The notes under the pieces are model-generated. The model saw nothing but the letters and a program-made list of their open reading frames with translations. It was not told the DNA's origin and ran no database searches. Shown here in pieces: positions 16,814-24,362 of a stretch of DNA of 30,653 nt. How positions within the stretch are numbered: the stretch's first letter is position 1; every line of letters begins with the position of its first letter. A program made the position numbers and the translations under genes. This stretch comes from Petrotoga sp. UBA5851 (GTDB lineage: Bacteria; Thermotogota; Thermotogae; Petrotogales; Petrotogaceae), in NCBI GenBank assembly GCA_002431635.1, contig DJGH01000078.1:62505-93157 (forward strand). Reading direction: 5' to 3'.

Positions 16814-17951
16814 TGATATGTCCTATACGGTGCTTATAATTGATGATTCTCCTATAAATAGAATGTTCATAAAAACCGTCGTTGAAGACGGACTTGTTGG
16901 TTTTAAGGTGATAGAATGCGAAAATGGCCGCCATGGCTTAAGCATGGCCAGAGAAAAAAATCCTGATCTTATTCTTTTAGATATAATGATGCCTGAGATG
17001 GATGGCTATACAGTATGCGGACTGCTTAAGAATGACCCGTCTACCAAAGAAATACCGGTAATATTTTTAAGTGCGCTGTCTGAAATAGAAGATAAAACCA
17101 AGGGATTTGAAGCAGGTGGTGTAGACTACATAACCAAGCCGGCCGATCCGAGGGAAATTCTTGCACGGGTCTTTGCCCATGCCAGACTTTACAGGACGCA
17201 AAGATCACTTTTAGATTATATAAACAGGATAGACCAGGAGCTTAGCATAGCCCAGATAGTTCAGTTTGAGCTTCTTCCCAAAAATCTAAGGATTAATGAT
17301 CTCAAAATGGAATGGCTTTATCAGATATCCAACAATGTTTCAGGCGATATATTCGGAGTAATACCGTATGACCAGCAAGACAGTATTGTTTATATAGTCG
17401 ATGTCTCAGGACACGGAGTGGCCTCTGCGATGAGGTCGACCATGATAAAGCAGAAACTGGAAAGTATAGTACTTTCCAAGGGAATAACGGATCCTGAAAT
17501 TATTGCCAAGAACATAGAAAACGAGCTTTCCGGAATATTTTTTGACGGGGCATACTTTACCATGGTAATTGCAAGGGTAACCCAAACACAGGTTGAGCTT
17601 TGCAACTTCGGGCACCGTGAGCCGGTTTTGATTAACAAAGATGGAATGCGTATAATAAACGGTTCCGACTTTCCTATCGGTTTTGGAATAATAAAGAATA
17701 TCCCTGTGGCCAAAACGAAGTTTGATTTTTTGCGTGATGATGTTCTTGTGCTTTATACTGATGGTCTTGTTGAAACAACAAATAATAATGATCTTTCAAT
17801 ACCTTTTGAAAAAATACTTGAGATAATCGGTTCTGTAGAAAACAAAACACCTATAAACATAGTAAACGCAATCTCCCATGAACTTAAATCATTTCTTGGG
17901 GACAAACAGCCTGAAGACGATATAACTCTTTTAGTGCTTAAGAGGGAGTAA
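16800..17951 (+). CDS. Response regulator with PP2C-type (SpoIIE/RsbU) phosphatase output
   Basis: A 383-aa two-domain signalling protein. An N-terminal receiver domain (about 9-125) has the acidic pair D15/D16, phospho-acceptor D61 in LLDIMMPEMDG, S91 and K113. A short helical linker (about 132-160, YRTQRSLLDYINRIDQEL) joins it to a PP2C/SpoIIE domain with metal aspartates D183 (SGDIF), D201 (DVSGHG), D321 (YTDGLVE) and D373/D374 (EDDITLL). Relatives dephosphorylate anti-anti-sigma or STAS proteins in response to phosphorylation. No STAS protein, anti-sigma kinase or sensor kinase lies in the window, so the partner is unknown. The ATG at 16800 has AAGGA 8 nt upstream and overlaps cdd by 14 nt. 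Confidence 0.92.
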   Translation: MLTNNDMSYTVLIIDDSPINRMFIKTVVEDGLVGFKVIECENGRHGLSMAREKNPDLILLDIMMPEMDGYTVCGLLKNDPSTKEIPVIFLSALSEIEDKTKGFEAGGVDYITKPADPREILARVFAHARLYRTQRSLLDYINRIDQELSIAQIVQFELLPKNLRINDLKMEWLYQISNNVSGDIFGVIPYDQQDSIVYIVDVSGHGVASAMRSTMIKQKLESIVLSKGITDPEIIAKNIENELSGIFFDGAYFTMVIARVTQTQVELCNFGHREPVLINKDGMRIINGSDFPIGFGIIKNIPVAKTKFDFLRDDVLVLYTDGLVETTNNNDLSIPFEKILEIIGSVENKTPINIVNAISHELKSFLGDKQPEDDITLLVLKRE

Positions 17952-17956
17952 ATTAA

Positions 17957-18496
17957 ATGGATTTCACAGAAAAAATTCTTTCTGAAAAACAGATTTACAA
18001 GGGCAAGCTCCTTGATGTGCGTAAGTATGAGGTTGTTCTTCCAAACGGCTTAAAGTCAGGCAGGGAAGTCATAAAGCATATAGGGGCAAGTGCGGTGCTG
18101 GCGGTTGACGATGAAAATAATATTTTTATGGTTCGTCAATACAGGTTTGCAGCAGGTGAACATCTTCTGGAGGTTCCTGCCGGAAAGTTTGACAGACATG
18201 GTGAAGATCCTCTGGAATGCGCCAGACGGGAGCTTGAAGAAGAAACCGGTAAAAAGGCAGAGTTCTGGAGTTATCTTGGGTACATTCTTACAACGCCAGG
18301 CTTTACAGATGAGAAGATACATCTTTTTCTCGCCAAGGGACTATTTGACGGTAAGACAAATCCGGATTCTGATGAGTTCATTCAGCTTGTAAGAACACCT
18401 TTGGCGGAGTTTGAAAAAATGATTCGTGAAGGGAACATCAATGATGCGAAAACAATTGCCGTATATACAAGAGCTAAACTGAGCGGAGGTATATGA
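17957..18496 (+). CDS. NUDIX hydrolase, ADP-ribose pyrophosphatase type
   Basis: Probably cleaves ADP-ribose or a related nucleoside diphosphate derivative to AMP and a sugar phosphate. The 179-aa protein has an N-terminal strand region (YKGKLLDVRKYEVVLPNG) typical of the NudF/ADPRase group. The NUDIX box reads GKFDRHGEDPLECARRELEE then ETG (76-98), with the catalytic glutamates in RELEEETG. The box has one extra residue between the first glycine and E83 compared with GX5E. The ATG follows GAGGGAG, 5 nt after the phosphatase stop, and the stop overlaps an in-frame ATG of gltX. The exact substrate cannot be read from sequence. Confidence 0.85.
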   Translation: MDFTEKILSEKQIYKGKLLDVRKYEVVLPNGLKSGREVIKHIGASAVLAVDDENNIFMVRQYRFAAGEHLLEVPAGKFDRHGEDPLECARRELEEETGKKAEFWSYLGYILTTPGFTDEKIHLFLAKGLFDGKTNPDSDEFIQLVRTPLAEFEKMIREGNINDAKTIAVYTRAKLSGGI

Positions 18497-18498
18497 TT

Positions 18499-19956
18499 AT
18501 GAAAGAGGTTAGAGTACGATTTGCCCCAAGCCCAACAGGGTTTCTTCATGTGGGCGGTGCAAGGACAGCATTGTTTAATTATCTTTTTGCCAAGCATCAT
18601 AACGGCAAGATGATACTCAGAATAGAGGATACCGATGCTGAAAGATCCACAAAAGAGTCTGAGGAACAGCTTATAAGCGCTCTGACATGGCTTGGAATTG
18701 ACTGGGACGAAGGACCGACTGTGGGAGGACCTTATGGACCTTACAGACAGAGTGAAAGAACTGATATTTACAGGCATAAGGCAGCAGAATTGATGCAAGC
18801 CGGTGTGGCCTATGAAGGATATGCCTATCCGCAAGAGCTTGAGAATATACATGATGCTTTGCTTGAAAATGGAGAACCTCCTCACTATACTCAAGAGATG
18901 ATAAGCAAGTTTGATACTCCCCAGAGAAGGAAAGAGTTTGAAGAAAAGGGAATGAGCCCTGTAATCTACTTTAAGATGCCCCGCAAGGATTATATACTTA
19001 AAGATATGATACGTGGAGAGGTGGTCTTTAAAGAAGGTTCAGTAGGAGATTTTGTACTTATAAGAAGCAACGGCCTTCCAACTTACAACTATGCAGTTGT
19101 AGTTGACGATATTCTTATGGAAATAACTCATGTAATAAGAGGAGACGACCATATTTCGAATACTCTGAGGCAGCTTGCCATTTATGAGGCTTTTGATGCC
19201 CAGACGCCTTATTTTGGGCATGTGTCCATGATCCTTGGTCCTGACGGAAAAAGACTTTCCAAAAGACACGGTGCAACTTCTGTCGAGGAGTTTAAAGACA
19301 GAGGATATCTTCCTGAGGCTCTTATAAACTATCTTGTTCTGCTTGGATGGTCACATCCCCAGGCAAAGGAGATAATCCCGCTGACAGAAATGATAGAACA
19401 TTTCGGTATGGAAAGGGTGAATCCGTCATCGGCCATATTTGATGAGGTTAAGCTCAGATGGATGAACGGAATGTATATACGTCAGGCACAGACCGAAAGA
19501 ATATTTAAACTTTCTGTTCCCTTTATAATGGAGTCCAAGGTGCTTACCATGGATCAGATACAGGGTAGTAAAAAATGGATAATGCAGGCTATTGAACTTA
19601 TAAAAACTTCGGTAGAAGAAATTTCGCAGATTCCTTCCGAACTGAGCATATTTATTAACGAGTTTGAATTTGACCTTCAGAACGAGGAGTTTAAGGGATA
19701 CTTTGAAGCCGAGGGAGTAAAAGACGGATTAAAACATCTCTATGAGCTTATAAACAACGATATGCTCTGGACTGTTGAGTCGATAACGGACAACATAAAA
19801 TCCTGCATAAAGATAAAGAAACCAGATAAAAAATCTTTTTATATGGCACTAAGAAAGATACTTACCAACCAGTTCCACGGGCCGGACCTTGTAAAGACCA
19901 TTCATTTAATAGGAAGGGTCAGGGTTCAGCAGCGGATAGAAAGAGTGGTGTTCTAA
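18499..19956 (+). CDS. gltX: Glutamyl-tRNA synthetase (first copy)
   Basis: Class I synthetase attaching glutamate to tRNA-Glu and, in many bacteria lacking GlnRS, also to tRNA-Gln. The 485-aa protein has the HIGH-type motif APSPTGFLHVGG (9-20), RIEDTD (41-46), YNYAVVVDD (197-204 region), RGDDHISNT (214-222) and the KMSKS-type KRLSKRH (251-257). An all-helical anticodon-binding region follows. The cysteines of the zinc-binding insert found in some GluRS are absent (AYEGYAYPQE). The ATG at 18493 is only 2 nt from GGAGGT, and the ATG at 18499 has proper spacing and was chosen. A second GluRS is at 27702-29069. cysS follows with no gap. Confidence 0.94.
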   Translation: MKEVRVRFAPSPTGFLHVGGARTALFNYLFAKHHNGKMILRIEDTDAERSTKESEEQLISALTWLGIDWDEGPTVGGPYGPYRQSERTDIYRHKAAELMQAGVAYEGYAYPQELENIHDALLENGEPPHYTQEMISKFDTPQRRKEFEEKGMSPVIYFKMPRKDYILKDMIRGEVVFKEGSVGDFVLIRSNGLPTYNYAVVVDDILMEITHVIRGDDHISNTLRQLAIYEAFDAQTPYFGHVSMILGPDGKRLSKRHGATSVEEFKDRGYLPEALINYLVLLGWSHPQAKEIIPLTEMIEHFGMERVNPSSAIFDEVKLRWMNGMYIRQAQTERIFKLSVPFIMESKVLTMDQIQGSKKWIMQAIELIKTSVEEISQIPSELSIFINEFEFDLQNEEFKGYFEAEGVKDGLKHLYELINNDMLWTVESITDNIKSCIKIKKPDKKSFYMALRKILTNQFHGPDLVKTIHLIGRVRVQQRIERVVF

Positions 19957-21360
19957 ATGGATATAAAAATATTTGATACTCTTAAAGGAGAGCTTGTAAA
20001 CTTTGTCCCCATAAAAAATGACAGCGTTTCAATGTATGTCTGCGGACCTACCGTTTATAATCTTATCCATATTGGAAATTCAAGACCGATGATTGTTTTT
20101 GATGCTTTCAGAAGGTTTCTTGAGTATGTCGGGTATAAAGTTACAATGGTTCAGAACTTTACCGATATTGACGATAAGATAATAATAAAAGCTGTTAAAG
20201 AGGGTGTTCCCTTTAACGAGATATCAGAAAGATACATTGTTGAATATATGAAAGATGCCCTGGCTCTGAGAATAAGGACGGCCAACTTTCATCCTAAAAC
20301 CACAAACTATGTGCATGAGATAATCAAGTTTATCAATGAACTCATTGATAAAGGGTTCGCATATGAATCCGCAGGTGATGTCTATTTTGATGTAAGAAAG
20401 TTCGAGCAGTATGGTATGCTTTCACATAGGAATCCGGACGATATGAGATCAGGCTCAAGGATAGAGGTTTCTGATATAAAGACTGACCCGCTTGACTTTG
20501 CCCTCTGGAAAAAAGCAAAAGAGAATGAACCTTCATGGGAAAGTCCATGGGGAAAAGGTAGACCTGGCTGGCATATTGAATGTTCGGTTATGGCTACCGA
20601 GCTTTTGGGAGAGTCATTTGACATACATGCAGGAGGAAATGATCTTATATTCCCACATCATGAGAATGAACGCGCCCAGTCTATGGCACACAGCGGAAAT
20701 GATTTTGCCAATTACTGGATGCATAACGGTATGATAAAGGTTGCCGGAGATAAAATGTCAAAGTCTATAGGAAACATCTGGCTTGTACGTGATGTTGTGA
20801 GCAAGTACGGAGCTGATACGGTCAAAGTGTTTGTCCTTTCCAAGCACTACAGAGTTCCGCTTGATTTCAGCGAGGAAGGACTGCAGGCACAAAAAAAATC
20901 CGTAAGCAGAGTTCAGCAGGCTTTAAAAGATGCGGAAGATTTTTTTGCCGGTACGGTGCCGTATGTAAAAAACACTGAGTATATGAAATCGAAGATAGAG
21001 ACTTTCAAACAGGCATTATCAGACGACTTCAACACCTCAAAGGCTGTCGCCCTTATATTTGATCTTTCGGCAGAGCTTAATAAAGCGTTGTCCGAAAAGA
21101 ATGAAACCCATGTAATTGAGAACTATCACCTTATACGTAATGAGTTCGGGCCGGTTCTGGGAATCTTTGAAATACAGGAAACCCAGCAGAAAAGTTCGAC
21201 AGACGATACGGATAAAGTAATGCAGGTCTTGATACAACTGAGAAATCAAGCCAGAACCGACAAAAATTATACTTTGAGTGACAGTATACGCGACGGTCTT
21301 GCATCAATCGGAATACAGCTCAAGGATACTCCTGAAGGAACTAAATACATAATACAGTAA
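19957..21360 (+). CDS. cysS: Cysteinyl-tRNA synthetase
   Basis: Class I synthetase charging tRNA-Cys. The 467-aa protein (normal length) has MYVCGPTVYNLIHIGNSRP (26-44) with zinc ligand C29 and the HIGH-type HIGN. It also has WHIECSVMA and HAGGNDLIFPHHENERAQS carrying the other zinc ligands, KMSKSIGN as the KMSKS motif, and a DALR-like helical C-terminus. The ATG comes directly after the gltX stop, suggesting translational coupling, and SD support is weak. It is the last gene of the long plus-strand run and ends at a bidirectional terminator. Confidence 0.96.
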   Translation: MDIKIFDTLKGELVNFVPIKNDSVSMYVCGPTVYNLIHIGNSRPMIVFDAFRRFLEYVGYKVTMVQNFTDIDDKIIIKAVKEGVPFNEISERYIVEYMKDALALRIRTANFHPKTTNYVHEIIKFINELIDKGFAYESAGDVYFDVRKFEQYGMLSHRNPDDMRSGSRIEVSDIKTDPLDFALWKKAKENEPSWESPWGKGRPGWHIECSVMATELLGESFDIHAGGNDLIFPHHENERAQSMAHSGNDFANYWMHNGMIKVAGDKMSKSIGNIWLVRDVVSKYGADTVKVFVLSKHYRVPLDFSEEGLQAQKKSVSRVQQALKDAEDFFAGTVPYVKNTEYMKSKIETFKQALSDDFNTSKAVALIFDLSAELNKALSEKNETHVIENYHLIRNEFGPVLGIFEIQETQQKSSTDDTDKVMQVLIQLRNQARTDKNYTLSDSIRDGLASIGIQLKDTPEGTKYIIQ

Positions 21361-21386
21361 AAAACCATGCTTAGGCATGGTTTTTT
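21359..21386. terminator. Bidirectional terminator between cysS and tgt
   Basis: A perfect 10-bp stem (21361-21370 with 21375-21384) around a 4-nt loop, with a six-T run at 21381-21386 on the plus strand and an equal T run on the minus strand. It closes both convergent operons. Confidence 0.9.
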
Positions 21387-22515
21387 AGTTTTTAAGCGGG
21401 TATCCGGATACTTCAAAGAACTGCTTTTTGAACTGCAGAAATCTATCTTCTTCTATAGCTTTTCTCATATCCTTGACAAGGCTTATATTAAAGTGGAGGT
21501 TATGAATGCTTAAAAGCATCTTTCCCAGAATTTCATCCCTCTTGAAAAGATGGTGGATATAGCCCTGTGAATGATTACGGCAGGTATAGCAGGAACAGTT
21601 TTCATCTATAGGCTTTTCTATATAAGCACATTTTGAAGCTTTAAGGTTTATTCTTCCATTGTATGTCAAAGCTGTGCCATGCCGTCCCATTCTGGTAGGA
21701 AGAACACAGTCGAACATATCCATGCCGTTTTCCACTGAAAGAACCATCATGGTGGGAGAACCTATTCCCATTATATACCTGGGTTTATCGGTGGGCAGCT
21801 GCGTACCGAACGACTGAAGAATTTTTTCGGACTCCTGGTACTTTTCTCCTACCGCAAGTCCCCCGAGAGCATATCCGTCAAAAGGAACCGAAGTTATCTG
21901 CTCAAGGCTCCTCTGCCGAAGATCCTCAAACAATGCCCCCTGTACAATTCCAAAAAGAGCTTGATCTTTTCTGCTATGACTTTCAAAAGATCTTTTAGCC
22001 CAGCGGAAGGTTCTGTCAATGGAAGAAGATACATAATCATGATCGGCATATGCCGTAATACACTCGTCAAATGCCATGGCTATGTCAGAACCGATGCTCT
22101 GCTGTATCTTCATGGATATTTCAGGAGTGATTTTTAACTTGGAACCGTCCAGAGGTGAACGGAAGCTAACGCCTTGTTCATCTATAATACGGTCTTTGAG
22201 GGAAAATACCTGGAATCCTCCGCTGTCTGTTAGAATAGGTTTTTTCCAGTTCATAAAACTGTGAAGACCGCCGAAAGAATCAAGAACATCAAGACCTGGT
22301 CTGAGGAAAAGATGGAAAGCATTTCCAAGAATTATTTCAGAACCGACATCCTCAAGACTTTGCCCTGTAATAGCCTTTACTGTTGCGTTGGTTCCTACGG
22401 GCATGAAGACAGGGGTTTCAATTATCCCGTGCTTGGTGTATATTCTCCCTCTGCGGGCATTGGTATACCTGTCAATGTGTAAAAGTTCGTACTTTATAGG
22501 TGAAACATCGTTCAT
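21385..22515 (-). CDS. tgt: tRNA-guanine transglycosylase
   Basis: Exchanges guanine-34 for a 7-deazaguanine (preQ1 in bacteria) in GUN anticodons, a step of queuosine synthesis. The 376-aa protein has VFMPVGTNATVKAIT, the substrate motif LTDSGGFQVFSL (96-107, D97), LGGLAVGE, the nucleophile region MFDCVLPTRMGRHG, and the zinc motif CSCYTCRNHSQGYIHHL. Length is typical. The ATG has GGAGG upstream. It is the last gene of a three-gene minus-strand unit. No queuosine biosynthetic genes (queA, queC-F) are in the window. Confidence 0.95.
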   Translation of the reverse strand: MNDVSPIKYELLHIDRYTNARRGRIYTKHGIIETPVFMPVGTNATVKAITGQSLEDVGSEIILGNAFHLFLRPGLDVLDSFGGLHSFMNWKKPILTDSGGFQVFSLKDRIIDEQGVSFRSPLDGSKLKITPEISMKIQQSIGSDIAMAFDECITAYADHDYVSSSIDRTFRWAKRSFESHSRKDQALFGIVQGALFEDLRQRSLEQITSVPFDGYALGGLAVGEKYQESEKILQSFGTQLPTDKPRYIMGIGSPTMMVLSVENGMDMFDCVLPTRMGRHGTALTYNGRINLKASKCAYIEKPIDENCSCYTCRNHSQGYIHHLFKRDEILGKMLLSIHNLHFNISLVKDMRKAIEEDRFLQFKKQFFEVSGYPLKN

Positions 22516-22530
22516 AAAATCCTCCGTTTT

Positions 22531-23208
22531 TTAAATTTTAAGGCCTTGCCTGAGTAAATCAAAGCTTATAAAAAACTCAGGTATTCCTATACAGTAAGGG
22601 CCTATTTCATACTGCTGGAAGAACATTACTATGCCTTCTTCGGTAAGATAAAAGTTCTGCTCGTTTTCTATACGCTCAATGCTGTCTGAGAAAAAAGTTC
22701 CCTCTTCAGCTTTTTTCATCTGCAGATTGATTTCTTTCAGAATTACGGAAGAGTAGTCATAATCATCACTGAAGATACTGCGCAGCTCAAGATTTTTTCC
22801 TGTTGAAAGATCTATATTATAGGCTGTTTTTACGGTGAGACCATGTGCTCCTCCTGTGAACTGGTAGTAGTTCATTGTAAGGCTCATGAACCTTTCGTTC
22901 AGAAAATGAAGGTCATACTGTGACCATGCGGCATACTGCATGAAAGGAAAATCATATTTTTTTGAGTCCTCAAATCCCTGTTCTGCCATATCGTATATAG
23001 ACTGCATAAATTCAGAAGCGTGATTGAAAAACATAGTGTTGATATACTTCTGCGTCGGAATATTTTTCATTCCGTAAAAGATTGGAAACTGCATATTTAC
23101 TTCAATGATCTCATCATTTTTGGCTATAGTGCAGGTTGCAGAACTTGTAAAAGCCATGGTAAAAACAGATAGAAGCATAACTATAACCAGTACTGATAGT
23201 TTTTTCAT
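22531..23208 (-). CDS. Secreted DUF4163/DUF3298 (RsiV-like) protein
   Basis: A 225-aa exported protein of unknown role. A signal peptide covers about residues 1-24 (MKKLSVLVIVMLLSVFTMAFT, then SSA). The mature part has a DUF4163-like half followed by a DUF3298-like half. The landmarks are YYQFTGGAHGLTVKTAYNIDLSTG, LRSIFSDDYDY and FFQQYEIGPYCIGIPEFFIS. These domains occur in the extracellular part of the RsiV anti-sigma factor and in some peptidoglycan deacetylases, but here neither a transmembrane anti-sigma segment nor a catalytic domain is attached. GGAGG precedes the ATG. It sits 15 nt upstream of tgt in the same unit, with no obvious link to it. Confidence 0.8.
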   Translation of the reverse strand: MKKLSVLVIVMLLSVFTMAFTSSATCTIAKNDEIIEVNMQFPIFYGMKNIPTQKYINTMFFNHASEFMQSIYDMAEQGFEDSKKYDFPFMQYAAWSQYDLHFLNERFMSLTMNYYQFTGGAHGLTVKTAYNIDLSTGKNLELRSIFSDDYDYSSVILKEINLQMKKAEEGTFFSDSIERIENEQNFYLTEEGIVMFFQQYEIGPYCIGIPEFFISFDLLRQGLKI

Positions 23209-23237
23209 TTTAACACCTCCGGTAAATTTGATAGTTA

Positions 23238-24239
23238 TCAGTAAATATTTTTTATTCTGAACAAAAGTTCGTTATACGAAAGTTCTTTTCCATCAAGCAG
23301 AAAGTCCGGACGTTCTTTGAAGCTTATTCTGCTATCCAGATACTTTAGATTAGAACGGCTCAGACCTATAAAGTCAGGCTTATACTTCATAGGTACTTCA
23401 AGCTGGCTGAAATCAACCGTTGTGAGTATAAAACGAGCTATTCTGCTTTTGACGATGCTTCCAAAAGAATCATGATAAGGCCCCGCCACAATATTTTCCT
23501 TTTCCTTGCCATAAACACAAAGCCCAAGCCGGATAATCTTTTTTTCCATTTTTTGAGCATATATACTTATAATGGCACATTTTTCTACAGCAATTTCAAG
23601 CGTTTCCGGTGTGTAAAGTCCTTGTCTGTACTGCTGTTCAAGCATACTGCCTTTTAGCACTACACTTGGATGGACTCTTAATGTAACAGCATTGGTGCAA
23701 CAGGCTATAAAGCCGCTTAGGATATCTTTGTGAAACGAGCTTTCTTTAAGGCCGGTCATAATATGAAGACCATAGGGAATCTTAACCTGATCCAAAAGAG
23801 CCATTGCAGTATAAACATCTTCTGCGTCATGAGGACGGTTGGCGGCCAGGAGAACATCATCAAAAAACGATTGAACACCAAGTTCAATAAGATCTATTTT
23901 ATATCTGGAAAGAATATCCAGTTTTTCCGGAGTTATTTCGTGGGGAGAGGTTGAAAACCTTATACCCAGTGCTTGGCCGGAGTTGACTTTAGACTGTGCC
24001 CAATCAAGATAAAAACGCATTTTTCCTTCTGTAAGCGCTGTGAAGGTAGAGCCATAAAAAGATATATATACACTGTCTTTTTTTTGAAACCAGTTCACGA
24101 ACTTCTGAAATTCCCGTTCAAGCCCGTCCTTATCTGGAGGACTGCTGAGACCTGTGGCAGAAAATTCGTTACAAAAACTGCATATTCTTGAACATCCCGC
24201 ATGTGGAATGAATATAGGAACAATATACTCTTTTTTCAT
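23238..24239 (-). CDS. Elp3-like radical SAM protein without acetyltransferase domain
   Basis: A 333-aa radical SAM protein. The N-terminus IPHAGCSRICSFC (11-23) provides the iron-sulfur cysteines C16, C20 and C23 in CX3CX2C spacing. The following FYGSTFTAL and IRFSTSPHEITPEKLDILSRY segments, and IELGVQSFFDDVLLAANRPHD, resemble the Elp3/COG1243 radical SAM core. The C-terminal GNAT domain of true Elp3 is missing, so tRNA carboxymethylation should not be assumed. The longer ORF starts with TTG at 24296. The ATG at 24239 has GGGGGAT upstream and was chosen. It heads the unit that leads to tgt, so a tRNA-related role is conceivable but unproven. An extended -10 promoter lies at 24271-24279. Confidence 0.8.
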   Translation of the reverse strand: MKKEYIVPIFIPHAGCSRICSFCNEFSATGLSSPPDKDGLEREFQKFVNWFQKKDSVYISFYGSTFTALTEGKMRFYLDWAQSKVNSGQALGIRFSTSPHEITPEKLDILSRYKIDLIELGVQSFFDDVLLAANRPHDAEDVYTAMALLDQVKIPYGLHIMTGLKESSFHKDILSGFIACCTNAVTLRVHPSVVLKGSMLEQQYRQGLYTPETLEIAVEKCAIISIYAQKMEKKIIRLGLCVYGKEKENIVAGPYHDSFGSIVKSRIARFILTTVDFSQLEVPMKYKPDFIGLSRSNLKYLDSRISFKERPDFLLDGKELSYNELLFRIKNIY

Positions 24240-24270
24240 AGAATCCCCCGTAATTTTCTTCAGTAATCCA

Positions 24271-24279
24271 ATTATATCA
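24271..24279 (-). promoter_or_regulatory. Extended -10 promoter for the radical SAM-tgt unit
   Basis: TGATATAAT on the minus strand (a TGnTATAAT extended -10 element), about 32 nt upstream of the ATG. No good -35 is present at 16-18 nt, which is acceptable for extended -10 promoters. Confidence 0.6.
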
Positions 24280-24318
24280 GCAAAGTACCTTTTCAAAAAG
24301 GGAAAAAATAATTTTTAA

Positions 24319-24327
24319 TGTTATAAT
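24319..24327 (+). promoter_or_regulatory. Extended -10 promoter for iadA
   Basis: TGTTATAAT on the plus strand (TGnTATAAT), about 35 nt upstream of the iadA ATG. The expected -35 position holds only an A/G-rich stretch. Together with the element at 24271-24279 it forms a close divergent pair. Confidence 0.6.
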
Positions 24328-24362
24328 CGAAAAAAGACTCAAAATGTAAAAAAGGAGGAAGT

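Noticed and set aside
17957..18496. One-residue insertion in the NUDIX box as a sign of an inactive enzyme
   Set aside because: The catalytic RELEEETG core is intact and the extra residue falls in the variable loop, where small length changes are tolerated in this family.
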